From Ruminococcus flavefaciens (GTDB lineage Bacteria > Bacillota > Clostridia > Oscillospirales > Ruminococcaceae): a stretch of 64,000 nt of DNA. Location: contig SVNH01000006.1 in assembly GCA_015067005.1 (NCBI GenBank), forward strand, positions 62,001 through 126,000, given 5' to 3'. Shown here in pieces: positions 56,958 through 64,000 of the stretch. The notes below the pieces were generated by a model. The model was not told where the DNA came from and made no database searches. It was given only the letters and a program-made list of their open reading frames with translations. The translations under genes and the position numbers were made by a program. Position 1 is the stretch's first letter; every line of letters begins with the position of its first letter.

Positions 56958-57392
56958 TTAATAGTTCTTATTTGAATCTGCATTGAAGAAATTATTGCTG
57001 CTTTCTGTATAATAGTCATTAGGCTCAAGAGACATAAAATCCTCGTCCTCAATATCAGGAAGTCTTGCGCCGCAGCGTCCGCAGAACTGAAAACGCTCGT
57101 TGACCTCTGCATCACACTTAGGACATATTTTGTATCCCCTGATACCGTTAAGTTCATATCTCATTTTCTTGATCCTTCTGCGTCTCTGGTCAATATCTTC
57201 GCAAAGGACTCTGAGTTCAGAATTATCACCATCGGGATTTTTATAGTATTTCTTACCGATATCGGTAAAGATCTCAACTATTCTTTCTTCCTCGTAAAGG
57301 ATCTTTCTTTTGAGATTATTCGCCTCAGAAATATTTTTTGCCTTATCGGAAGCGCCCTTGCTGACGTTGCCGAGTGTGCCGAGAATACCCAT
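56958..57392 (-). CDS. Coiled-coil zinc-ribbon protein
   Basis: The 144-residue protein begins with a basic helix and a long charged coiled coil (about residues 18-85), then a zinc ribbon with two CxxC knuckles (CPKCDAEVNERFQFCGRCG, about 91-109) and an acidic C terminus. Many Firmicute proteins with this layout have no assigned function; the ribbon probably mediates protein contacts. There is no membrane helix. ATG 57392 has a GGAG site, and a consensus promoter lies upstream. Confidence 0.7.
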   Translation of the reverse strand: MGILGTLGNVSKGASDKAKNISEANNLKRKILYEEERIVEIFTDIGKKYYKNPDGDNSELRVLCEDIDQRRRRIKKMRYELNGIRGYKICPKCDAEVNERFQFCGRCGARLPDIEDEDFMSLEPNDYYTESSNNFFNADSNKNY

Positions 57393-57440
57393 ATTTCATC
57401 ACTCCTGTCGGACAATTTTCTCGTAAAACACCATAAATTA

Positions 57441-57470
57441 ATTATACATCATTGTTACGATTTCTGTCAA
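57441..57470 (-). promoter_or_regulatory. Sigma-A promoter of the zinc-ribbon protein gene
   Basis: Perfect TTGACA (57465-57470) and TATAAT (57441-57446) on the minus strand are 18 bases apart, about 50 bases upstream of the start. Confidence 0.75.
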
Positions 57471-57517
57471 GCGTTTTCAAAATATTTTTATATCAGCATC
57501 CAAAATTTGTACACATC

Positions 57518-57952
57518 TTACATTTCAGCGATGTCATTTTCGGTAAGCTGAATAACTCCGCTGCGTGTAAGCACATCTGATGCGCGGTCGTTATCATCAA
57601 CTCTGATAACAAAAGAAACCGATCTGTCAGAAGTTCCGACGAATGAATACAGATATTCAACGTTTACATCAGCCTCGCCGAGAATATCAAGAACTCTGCT
57701 CAGCTGACCGGGGGTATCCGGTATCGAGATAGCTACTACCTCTGTAACTGTGACTGCATATGAAGCAGCTTTGAGTATATCAACAGCTTTTTCTGTGTCG
57801 TTTGCTATGATCCTGATAATACCGAAATCAGCGGTGTCTGCGAGGCTTAGTGCCCTCAGGTTTACTCCGCTCTCTTTTATCAGCCGCATTGCACCGGCTG
57901 CCTGATTAGGTTTATTGTCAACAAAAACTGAGATCTGTTTTACATTTGCCAT
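57518..57952 (-). CDS. Tandem ACT-domain protein
   Basis: Starting at ATG 57952 (GGGAGGA site), the 144-residue protein is two ACT domains (about 4-65 and 70-140; ISVFVDNKPNQAAGAMRLI, then ISIPDTPGQLSRVLDILG). ACT domains bind amino acids. This form is regularly found beside phenylacetate-CoA ligase and indolepyruvate oxidoreductase genes in anaerobes, where it probably senses an aromatic amino acid. It is at the end of the iorA-iorB-paaK cluster, which supports the same role here. Confidence 0.85.
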   Translation of the reverse strand: MANVKQISVFVDNKPNQAAGAMRLIKESGVNLRALSLADTADFGIIRIIANDTEKAVDILKAASYAVTVTEVVAISIPDTPGQLSRVLDILGEADVNVEYLYSFVGTSDRSVSFVIRVDDNDRASDVLTRSGVIQLTENDIAEM

Positions 57953-57977
57953 ATCCAGTCCTCCCTCTGTATTAAAA

Positions 57978-58112
57978 TCATATAGCTGCAATATTCAAAT
58001 ATATAGTAGAATAAAAGCACTGCAAAGCGTAGTGAAGCTGTAATTTTTTACAGGAAACAGCGCCCGTCAGGAGCGCTGCGCCTGTAAGCATAACAGCAAT
58101 CACTTTATTCAT
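57978..58112 (-). CDS. Possible 44-residue lipoprotein-like peptide
   Basis: A short frame starts with ATG 58112, whose A is shared with the stop of the upstream Cse60-like gene (TAATG), and ends at 57978. The first 23 residues, MNKVIAVMLTGAALLTGAVS then CKK, look like a lipoprotein signal peptide with the lipobox GAVSC. The remaining 21 residues have no clear character. Coupled translation and the signal argue for a real peptide; the small size and the uninformative C terminus argue against. The frame also contains the 58048-58087 hairpin. Confidence 0.35.
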   Translation of the reverse strand: MNKVIAVMLTGAALLTGAVSCKKLQLHYALQCFYSTIYLNIAAI

Positions 58113-58336
58113 TACTTGCTTCCTTTTTCCTCATACATAACGAGTGCTGAGAAGTCCTCAACGTACTCATTTACGTGAGTCTGAGCATCGTGGCACATAC
58201 CGGCAGTAGTGCTGTACTTTATGTCGATGACCTTAACGCTTTCGATAAACTGATTAAGTTCGTTCTCAAATGTTACGAATTTCTCGTATTTTTCCTGCTC
58301 CGGCATAAAGTTAGTTGAAAAGATTTTGACTTTCAT
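58112..58336 (-). CDS. Cse60-like small protein
   Basis: The 74-residue protein begins MKVKIFSTN, continues with FENELNQFIESVKVIDIKYS and ends SALVMYEE, the pattern of Cse60/DUF2758 proteins first described in Bacillus sporulation. It is soluble and probably a beta-alpha-beta fold. A GGAGG site precedes ATG 58336. It sits between paaK and the ACT gene, so it may be carried on their transcript, but a link to aromatic metabolism is not evident. Confidence 0.6.
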   Translation of the reverse strand: MKVKIFSTNFMPEQEKYEKFVTFENELNQFIESVKVIDIKYSTTAGMCHDAQTHVNEYVEDFSALVMYEEKGSK

Positions 58337-58390
58337 AATGATTCCTCCTGTGATATTATTTGATTATTATTATAAAATATAATAAACTTA

Positions 58391-59698
58391 TCAATCGTGC
58401 AGCTTACGCTTATCAATAACGCGCACTGCCTTGCCCTCACTTCTCTGAAGTGATTTAGGCGATACAAGATGCACCTTAGGACTAATGCCTATCATAAGCT
58501 TCATAGCCTCTGCAAGTGCTCTTTCCTGCTTCTGCATATCCTTTACCTTATCTGAGAGCTGGTTCGGATTCATTTCTACACTTACATCAAGCGTATCCGA
58601 ATTGTTGATACGGTCTACCTCAATGAGATAGTTCGGTGAATAGCCCTGCTCGATAAGAACTGTCTCTATCTGCGACGGGAATACGTTAACTCCGCGGATT
58701 ATCATCATATCATCGCTTCTGCCCTTAGGCTTGGACATCTTTATGAGAGTACGTCCGCATGAGCATTTATTCCTGCTGAGAACACAAAGATCGCGGGTGC
58801 GGTAACGCAGAAGCGGGAACGCTTCCTTGGTAATGCTTGTGAACACAAGTTCACCAATTTCGCCTTCCGGAAGAACTTCCCCTGTTTCAGGGTCAATGAT
58901 CTCAGGAATGAAGTTATCCTCATTTATGTGCATTCCGTTCTGCTCTGAGCATTCAAAAGCAACACCAGGACCGCTTGTCTCAGTAAGTCCGTAAATATCA
59001 TAAGCCTTGAGCCCAAGAGACTTCTCAATAGAACGGCGCATTTCCTCGGTCCACGGCTCAGCACCGAAGATACCTGCTTTCAGCTGAATATCGTCGGGAG
59101 TGAGTCCCATATCGTGAAGGGTTTCGCCTATATAAGCAGCATAGGAAGGTGTGCAGCAAAGGATAGTAGCACCGAGATCGCGCATGAATGTGATCTGTCT
59201 GTCGGTATTTCCCGATGACATAGGAACTGTAAGGCAGCCTACCTTGTGTGAACCGCCGTTAAGTCCGGCACCTCCGGTAAAGAGTCCGAAACCATAAGCT
59301 ATCTGGCATATATCATCCTTTGTACCGCCGGCAGCTGTAATAGCTCTCGCAGTACACTCTTCCCACATATCAATATCGTTCTGAGTGTAAAAAGCGACAA
59401 CACGCTTTCCTGTTGTACCGCTGGTAGAATGTATTCTTACACATTCACTGAGCGGTGTCGCAAGAAGTCCGTAAGGGTAAGCGTCTCTGAGGTCAGATTT
59501 GCTCAGAAACGGCAGTTTATGAAGATCGTCAGTACCTTTGATGTCCTCTGGTTTAACGCCCTTTTTGTCCATAAGATCGCGGTAATACTTAACGTTATCG
59601 TAAACGTGCTTTACCTGCTTTACAAGACGCTCGTCCTGAAGCTTTTTCATGTCATCTCTCGACATGGTCTCGATCTCTTCATTCCAATATCTTTCCAT
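58391..59698 (-). CDS. paaK: Phenylacetate-CoA ligase
   Basis: PaaK is an AMP-forming acyl-CoA ligase that activates phenylacetate or related arylacetates; run in reverse it can make ATP from the CoA ester. The P-loop-like HSTSGTTGKRVV, the core YGLTETSGPGVAFEC and the C-terminal GVNVFPSQIE, IDKRKLHD parts are present. The product is 435 residues from ATG 59698; an ATG at 59719 precedes the AAGGAG site. It follows iorB by about 110 bases. In this setting it likely uses arylacetyl-CoA made or consumed by the IorAB enzyme. Confidence 0.93.
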   Translation of the reverse strand: MERYWNEEIETMSRDDMKKLQDERLVKQVKHVYDNVKYYRDLMDKKGVKPEDIKGTDDLHKLPFLSKSDLRDAYPYGLLATPLSECVRIHSTSGTTGKRVVAFYTQNDIDMWEECTARAITAAGGTKDDICQIAYGFGLFTGGAGLNGGSHKVGCLTVPMSSGNTDRQITFMRDLGATILCCTPSYAAYIGETLHDMGLTPDDIQLKAGIFGAEPWTEEMRRSIEKSLGLKAYDIYGLTETSGPGVAFECSEQNGMHINEDNFIPEIIDPETGEVLPEGEIGELVFTSITKEAFPLLRYRTRDLCVLSRNKCSCGRTLIKMSKPKGRSDDMMIIRGVNVFPSQIETVLIEQGYSPNYLIEVDRINNSDTLDVSVEMNPNQLSDKVKDMQKQERALAEAMKLMIGISPKVHLVSPKSLQRSEGKAVRVIDKRKLHD

Positions 59699-59807
59699 TG
59701 GACTTCTACTCCTTAACATTATCAGATTACGGCATAACAGCCAATTTTTAATTATATTCCCATCCTGTCAGTGATATTCTTGCTATATCACAGCAGAATC
59801 GTCAACC

Positions 59808-60389
59808 TTACTTATTTCCTGCGTTTTTGCCGAGTTCAAAAGCTTTCTTGTTGAGTTCAAGGAACTTAGGAGGAACACACTGTTCAAGTGCCTTCTGCCA
59901 GAGCTCTTCCGGATAATCCATGCGTGAAGCAAGAACTCCCATAAGAACTACATTTGAAGCCTTTGCTGTTCCAGCCTGCTCAGCAAGTGAGAGCGCATCA
60001 ACAGCAACTATCTCTGCACCTGCTGCCTTGATCTTGTCTACAAGTCCCTCAGGATAGCTTGCAGCACCCGTAATAACAGGCATAGGATCTATCTGCTGAG
60101 TGGATGTTATGAGCTTTCCGCCCTTTTTGAGGTATGGCAGACATCTTGCAGCTTCAAGAAGTTCAAATGAGATAACAGCGTCTGCCTCACCCTTTTCGAT
60201 AACAGGTGAATACACCTTATCGCCGTATTTTACGTAAGTTACAACAGAACCGCCGCGCTGGCTCATTCCGTGAACTTCACTGACCTTTACGTCAAATCCC
60301 TGTGCAAGAAGCACATTTCCGAGAAGTCTTGAAGCGAGCAGCGAACCCTGTCCGCCTACGCCGACTATCATAACTGATTTAGTTTCCAT
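59808..60389 (-). CDS. iorB: Indolepyruvate ferredoxin oxidoreductase subunit beta
   Basis: IorB is the small gamma-domain subunit of the enzyme that interconverts arylpyruvates and arylacetyl-CoA with ferredoxin. The N-terminal GVGGQGSLLASRLLG, the VSEVHGMSQRGGSV segment and ISFELLEAARCLPYL are family signatures. At 193 residues it is a normal size. It is separated from iorA by a gene for an acidic protein of unknown function rather than directly following it, which is unusual. ATG 60389 has an AAGGAG site. Confidence 0.95.
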   Translation of the reverse strand: METKSVMIVGVGGQGSLLASRLLGNVLLAQGFDVKVSEVHGMSQRGGSVVTYVKYGDKVYSPVIEKGEADAVISFELLEAARCLPYLKKGGKLITSTQQIDPMPVITGAASYPEGLVDKIKAAGAEIVAVDALSLAEQAGTAKASNVVLMGVLASRMDYPEELWQKALEQCVPPKFLELNKKAFELGKNAGNK

Positions 60390-60405
60390 TTATATTTACT
60401 CCTTA

Positions 60406-60810
60406 TTATTCAGCTTTATAAATTATGTCAAGATCACCGTCAACGAAGCCGATGCCGACTGCCCTTGCACCGCTCAGTACATCGAGGTGCTTTCCGTTTT
60501 CAAGGTATTCGCTGACCATTTCTCTGAAGAGTTCCTGAGCGTGTTCACTTCCCGTATCATCCTCATCCGAGGTGTCAACAGTGAAAATATCCTCTTCACT
60601 GCTCCAGACCTCATCACACGCCCATTCTCCGCTTTCATCGGCAGGATCGAACTCTCCTGCTGCGATAAGCTGTATACCGTAAACATGGTCATCTTCGGAT
60701 TCCACATAGAGATTGAAGCAGAAAGCCTTTGTAGAATCCGGCATTTCATTATTTTCAAGGAGTGCATCCAGCCAGTGAGCGAACTCCTCATATATATTCA
60801 TTTGCAGCAT
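60406..60810 (-). CDS. Acidic protein of unknown function between iorA and iorB
   Basis: From ATG 60810, which follows AAGGG by 7 bases, this is a 134-residue, strongly acidic soluble protein (for example FTVDTSDEDDTGSEHA, ending VGIGFVDGDLDIIYKAE). An ATG at 60825 overlaps the iorA stop (ATGA) and is also possible. Predicted strands and helices suggest a small alpha-beta fold, similar in style to some bacterial immunity or SMI-like proteins, but I do not recognise a family. It sits tightly between the two ior genes, so it is co-expressed with them and may be an accessory factor. Confidence 0.7.
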   Translation of the reverse strand: MLQMNIYEEFAHWLDALLENNEMPDSTKAFCFNLYVESEDDHVYGIQLIAAGEFDPADESGEWACDEVWSSEEDIFTVDTSDEDDTGSEHAQELFREMVSEYLENGKHLDVLSGARAVGIGFVDGDLDIIYKAE

Positions 60811-60821
60811 ATTCTTACCCT

Positions 60822-62558
60822 TCATCCAATAGCACCGACCTTGCACTGCTCCTGACAGATGCCGCAGCCAACGCACTGTGTATGGTCTATAACAGCCTTG
60901 CCGTCTCTCATCGAAATAGCAGGACATCCCAGCTTCATGCACATCTTGCAGCCTACGCACTTATCAGCATCGACCTTGAGCGGAGGATTATGCTTAACGT
61001 ACTTGAGAAGAGCGCACGGACGGCGTGAGATAATGACAGAAGCCTCATCTGCGGCAAGCTCTTCCTTGATCGCAGCCTCAGTCTCAGCGAGGTGGTAAGG
61101 ATCAACCACACGCACTCTCTTTATACCGATAGCCTTGCAGAGTTCTTCGAGGTTTACAGCAGCAGCCGGATCGCCTTTAAGATTCTTGCCGGTGGTAGGG
61201 TTCTGCTGATGACCTGTCATACCAGTGATAGAGTTATCAAGAATGATAACTGTTGAATTAGAATTATTGTAAGCAATATTTACGAGACCTGTCATACCGC
61301 TGTGCATGAAGGTCGAATCGCCGATAACAGCAACTGTCTTATGCTCTGTCTCAGAGCCGCGGGCCTTGTTGAAGCCGTGAAGTCCTGAGATAGAAGCACC
61401 CATACAGATAGTAGTATCAACAGCAAAGAGCGGTGCAGCAGCGCCGAGAGTATAGCATCCGATGTCGCCTGAAACTGTGATCTTGTTCTTACTGAGACAG
61501 TAGAACAGACCTCTGTGAGGACATCCCGGACACATAACAGGCGGTCTTATCGGGATATTCTCATCAAGAGCAGTGTATTCCTTCTTCTCGCCGAGAAGCT
61601 TCTCAGCGATAACAGACTGCGGAAGCTCACCGATATAACCGAATATTTCCTTGCCCTTAACATTGTTTACACCGATATTGCGGCAGTGTTCCTCGATGAT
61701 ACCATCAAGTTCCTCTATAACGTAAACCTGCTCATACTTAGCAGCAAAATCCTTGATAAGCTTCTCAGGAAGCGGATTTACCATACCAAGCTTGAGCACA
61801 GAAGCCTTATCTCCGAGAGCCTCCTTAACGTACTGATAAGCAGCACCGTTAGTGATAACGCCGAATTCAGCCTTATCCGAGATCTCAACACGGTTGAGCG
61901 GACATGTCTCAGCATATTCGATAAGCTTCTTTGTACGCTCCTCAACGAAAACGTGTCTGCCCTTTGCATAAGCCGGCATCATAACGAATTTCTGCGGATT
62001 TTTCTCATAAGGCTTGAGTTCAAGTTCTTTTCTGTCCTCGATCTCAACGATGCTCTGTGAATGAGCAACCCTTGTTGACATTCTTACGATAAACGGAGCA
62101 TCAAACTGCTCTGAAAGTTCAAAAGCAAGCTTGACGAATTCCTTACATTCCGTTGAATCGGAAGGTTCGAGCATAGGTACCTTTGAAGCGATAGCATGAT
62201 GACGGCTGTCCTGCTCATTCTGTGAAGAATGCATACCCTGATCGTCGGCAACTGCGATGACCATACCTGCATTAACGCCTGTATAAGCGGCAGTATAGAG
62301 CGGATCAGCTGCAACGTTGAGACCAACGTGCTTCATACCGCAGAAGCTTCTTGCGCCTGCAATAGAAGCGCCGAGAGCAGTCTCCATAGCAACCTTCTCG
62401 TTCGGTGCCCATTCTGCGTATACCTCGTCGTATTTAGCGACCTCTTCAGTTATCTCTGTTGAAGGGGTTCCAGGATAGCTTGATACCACGCGGCATCCTG
62501 CTTCATAGAGACCTCTTGCGAAAGCCTCGTTACCTAACATAAGTTTCTTCATATTCAT
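60822..62558 (-). CDS. iorA: Indolepyruvate ferredoxin oxidoreductase subunit alpha
   Basis: IorA carries the thiamine-diphosphate active site and two [4Fe-4S] clusters; with IorB it oxidises arylpyruvates (indole-, phenyl-, hydroxyphenylpyruvate) to arylacetyl-CoA or runs in reverse. Present are LGNEAFARGLYEAGCRVVSSYPGTP at the N terminus in part (as GNEAFARGLYEAG), the TPP motif GDSTFMHSGMTGLVNIAYNN (residues 400-430) and the C-terminal ferredoxin motifs CVGCKMCMKLGCP and CVGCGICQEQCKVG. The 578-residue length is normal. It is the first gene of the cluster. Confidence 0.96.
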   Translation of the reverse strand: MNMKKLMLGNEAFARGLYEAGCRVVSSYPGTPSTEITEEVAKYDEVYAEWAPNEKVAMETALGASIAGARSFCGMKHVGLNVAADPLYTAAYTGVNAGMVIAVADDQGMHSSQNEQDSRHHAIASKVPMLEPSDSTECKEFVKLAFELSEQFDAPFIVRMSTRVAHSQSIVEIEDRKELELKPYEKNPQKFVMMPAYAKGRHVFVEERTKKLIEYAETCPLNRVEISDKAEFGVITNGAAYQYVKEALGDKASVLKLGMVNPLPEKLIKDFAAKYEQVYVIEELDGIIEEHCRNIGVNNVKGKEIFGYIGELPQSVIAEKLLGEKKEYTALDENIPIRPPVMCPGCPHRGLFYCLSKNKITVSGDIGCYTLGAAAPLFAVDTTICMGASISGLHGFNKARGSETEHKTVAVIGDSTFMHSGMTGLVNIAYNNSNSTVIILDNSITGMTGHQQNPTTGKNLKGDPAAAVNLEELCKAIGIKRVRVVDPYHLAETEAAIKEELAADEASVIISRRPCALLKYVKHNPPLKVDADKCVGCKMCMKLGCPAISMRDGKAVIDHTQCVGCGICQEQCKVGAIG

Positions 62559-62633
62559 GTATTTCCTTTCATGTTATGTTTATCGTATATTGTAAACGAC
62601 AGGTCATGCCGTTGTTTTTATGCTCAAATAATG

Positions 62634-62948
62634 TCAGTCAAATATCAGTGCTGCCGTAACAACTGCACTTATAAAACCGGCAGCCGATACAGCAAACGTT
62701 ATGAAAGCCTCTTTCAGCTTCCATTTTTCAAAAAGCTTTCTGCCGATAACGAACACTGCGATCTCGCCAAGCAGCATTAATATAAACGGTGAGAAGAATA
62801 ACACACTGTCACGAAATCTTTCTCCTGACGACCGGACTTTATAGTCCATAAAGTCAACTTCAAAATTATTCAGCATTACCCGCAGCGTAAGAAACACTGC
62901 TCCGAAATATATCAGATAGACTGATACAAAATATATCAGCTTTCTCAT
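62634..62948 (-). CDS. Small membrane protein of unknown function
   Basis: The 104-residue protein has three membrane helices (about 5-25, 48-70 and 80-102) separated by charged loops (MDYKVRSSGERFRDS). I recognise no family. Its ATG overlaps the stop of the upstream HAD phosphatase gene (ATGA), so it is translated by coupling. It may share function with the phosphatase, but nothing in the sequence indicates what that is. Confidence 0.65.
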   Translation of the reverse strand: MRKLIYFVSVYLIYFGAVFLTLRVMLNNFEVDFMDYKVRSSGERFRDSVLFFSPFILMLLGEIAVFVIGRKLFEKWKLKEAFITFAVSAAGFISAVVTAALIFD

Positions 62949-63766
62949 TTATAGTTCTCCAGAAGCCACTTTGCAACGCCGTCATCAGAATTATTCCCGA
63001 TGACAAAGTCCGCAGCAGCCCTGACCTCTTCCCTTGCGTTGCCGACTGCTATCTTTACATCAGCCTGTTCAAACATAGGAAGGTCATTGAGATTATCTCC
63101 GAATGCAACTATCCTGTCAAAGCCGTATCTGCTTCGCAGGAACTTCAGACCGTTAGACTTTGAAGCCTTGTCCGAAAAAATTTCAAGATACCATTCTCCG
63201 TTATAAACATCAAGATAGAACGCACTGTCAACGCCGTTTATCCTCTCTATATCGAGCTTTACCGGCAGCAGATCTTCATAAGGACCTGTTGTGGTGTAAT
63301 ACACGGCATATTCATCAGCGCTGTCTATAAGACGTTCAAGCTGTATAAACGGCTTTTTGTATTCATTTTTGCGTGATTCCGCAAAGCTTCTCATGACCTT
63401 TGTCGTGAGTGCTGAATAATAGCAGGTCAGAATACCGTCATCTATCCTGTACATAAAGCAATGCACATTATGTCTCTCAAACGCCTTCAGCACCTCAGCC
63501 GAAGCCGCCTTCGGGATAAATTCGCTGTTGATATAGCTTTTATCTCTGACATCGTATATGCTGACACCGTTCATTAGCAGACATGGCACATTGATATTCA
63601 GCCTTGCAGTTATCGGCACAGCTGAATAAACTGAACGCGCAGTCGCAAAGGTAAAGTATGCGCCGGCGGATATTGCACTGTTCACAGCATCAGCTGTAAA
63701 CTCCGTGATCGCTGGTTCAGGACTGAGCAGAGTCCCGTCAAGATCAGATATAAAGAGCGTTTTCAA
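62945..63766 (-). CDS. Cof-type HAD superfamily phosphatase
   Basis: The 273-residue protein is a HAD hydrolase of the Cof/IIB type: catalytic motif I SDLDGTLLSP (nucleophile D8), motif II FTFATARS, motif III lysine in SKSNGLKFL and motif IV GDNLNDLPMFEQA. Such enzymes remove phosphate from sugar phosphates or nucleotides in the cytoplasm; the substrate cannot be read. The start is a TTG at 63766, 8 bases after GGAGGTGG, an uncommon start codon in this window but well supported by the site. A membrane protein gene overlaps its stop. Confidence 0.9.
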   Translation of the reverse strand: MKTLFISDLDGTLLSPEPAITEFTADAVNSAISAGAYFTFATARSVYSAVPITARLNINVPCLLMNGVSIYDVRDKSYINSEFIPKAASAEVLKAFERHNVHCFMYRIDDGILTCYYSALTTKVMRSFAESRKNEYKKPFIQLERLIDSADEYAVYYTTTGPYEDLLPVKLDIERINGVDSAFYLDVYNGEWYLEIFSDKASKSNGLKFLRSRYGFDRIVAFGDNLNDLPMFEQADVKIAVGNAREEVRAAADFVIGNNSDDGVAKWLLENYK

Positions 63767-63812
63767 GCAAGATCCACCTCCACAGCAGCAATAAACAGCT
63801 ACTCACGGTATC

Positions 63813-63841
63813 ATTATAACATATTTTTTAAAAAAAGTGAA
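63813..63841 (-). promoter_or_regulatory. Probable sigma-A promoter of the HAD phosphatase gene
   Basis: TTCACT (63836-63841) and a perfect TATAAT (63813-63818) on the minus strand are separated by 17 A/T-rich bases; the start codon follows after about 45 bases. Confidence 0.6.
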
Positions 63842-63926
63842 GAAGATATTTGGTTTTTCAAGAATATTTGTATGTTCTACACAAATTAAATGCTCCGAAA
63901 TGTCGATACTGCATAAAGACATTCTG

Positions 63927-63959
63927 CAAAAAAGAACTGCCTTGTAAACAAGACAGTTC
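63927..63959 (-). terminator. Terminator of the partial gene at the right edge
   Basis: An 11-bp perfect stem (GAACTGTCTTG with CAAGGCAGTTC, allowing one G-U) and 4-base loop end in TTTTTT on the minus strand, just after the stop of the edge gene. Confidence 0.88.
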
Positions 63960-63967
63960 CAATAATA

Positions 63968-64000
63968 TTATTCTGCGCCCTTCATGATACCGTCGAGGAT
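63968..64000 (-). CDS. C-terminal tail of an unidentified gene (partial, cut by window end)
   Basis: On the minus strand the last residues read ILDGIMKGAE before a TAA at 63968-63970, followed by a strong terminator. The terminator right after the stop supports a real gene end. Too little is present to name the protein. Confidence 0.45.
   Translation of the reverse strand: MLDGIMKGAE

Noticed and set aside
58048-58087. Terminator after the Cse60-like gene
   Set aside because: The long stem has its T run on the wrong side for both strands, so it is not a usual terminator.

Overview
The window looks like a chromosomal segment of a Gram-positive, anaerobic, fibre-degrading Clostridia, most likely a Ruminococcus-type member of the Oscillospiraceae. 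The main reasons are two secreted GH5 endoglucanases that both end in a type-I dockerin with the Ruminococcus-style second repeat, single-membrane architecture (lipobox and signal-peptide proteins, Lgt, DltB/AlgI-type MBOAT), sigma-A promoters of TTGACA-17-TATAAT type, strong GGAGG ribosome sites, a Phe T-box leader, and an indolepyruvate-ferredoxin oxidoreductase/phenylacetyl-CoA ligase cluster. No prophage, transposase, CRISPR array, rRNA or ordinary tRNA gene was seen.

Layout. 1-3.2 kb (+): tail of an unidentified gene, then a GNAT acetyltransferase, a small-molecule phosphotransferase and a Sel1-repeat protein with overlapping ends. 3.2-7 kb (-): a small TerY-C-like zinc protein, a three-part transcription regulator (LacI-type sensor, degenerate GGDEF-like domain, AraC HTH), and a RING-finger membrane protein. 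7.1-9.8 kb (+): smpB, an LD-carboxypeptidase, another GNAT and the tmRNA gene ssrA, so both core parts of trans-translation lie within 3 kb. 9.9-23.5 kb (-): PP2C phosphatase and VWA protein, rpoC, rpoB, a Ser/Thr kinase with a zinc ribbon, an SGNH hydrolase and an MBOAT acyltransferase. The PP2C, VWA and kinase proteins resemble the TerY-P signalling triad, and here they flank rpoBC on both sides. 23.7-27.8 kb (-): the two dockerin cellulases. 28-30.5 kb (+): a divergent ECF sigma factor and its membrane-anchored putative anti-sigma factor.

30.5-43.1 kb (-): folD, lgt, an M16 peptidase pair, DUF5662 plus a LacI regulator, a DUF3810 membrane metalloprotease-like protein, uvrB and uvrA. 43.3-46.2 kb (-): a lipoprotein, the bifunctional NAD(P)HX repair enzyme and a DUF6106 membrane protein. 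46.3-52.1 kb (+): a Phe T-box leader, an inverted-repeat element, pheS, an intervening membrane protein, pheT, a 56-residue membrane peptide, and a DRE-TIM aldolase/lyase. 52.1-52.5 kb: a gene-free 437-bp palindrome made of two diverged, head-to-head copies of one structured element. 52.5-56.4 kb (-): glgP and malQ for glycogen and maltodextrin use. 56.5-57.4 kb: a CmpB-like membrane protein and a zinc-ribbon protein. 57.5-62.6 kb (-): iorA, an acidic unknown, iorB, paaK, a Cse60-like protein, a possible tiny lipoprotein and a tandem-ACT protein, an arylpyruvate/arylacetate module. 62.6-64 kb (-): a small membrane protein, a Cof-type HAD phosphatase and the tail of one more gene.

The observations most worth following are the TerY-P-like kinase/phosphatase/VWA set around rpoBC, the 437-bp palindrome with apparent compensatory stem changes, a candidate terminated antisense RNA across the rpoB leader, lineage-type insertions in RpoB and RpoC, and an ECF/anti-sigma pair divergent from cellulosomal cellulases. 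Family assignments rest on motifs read by eye; no database search was possible.
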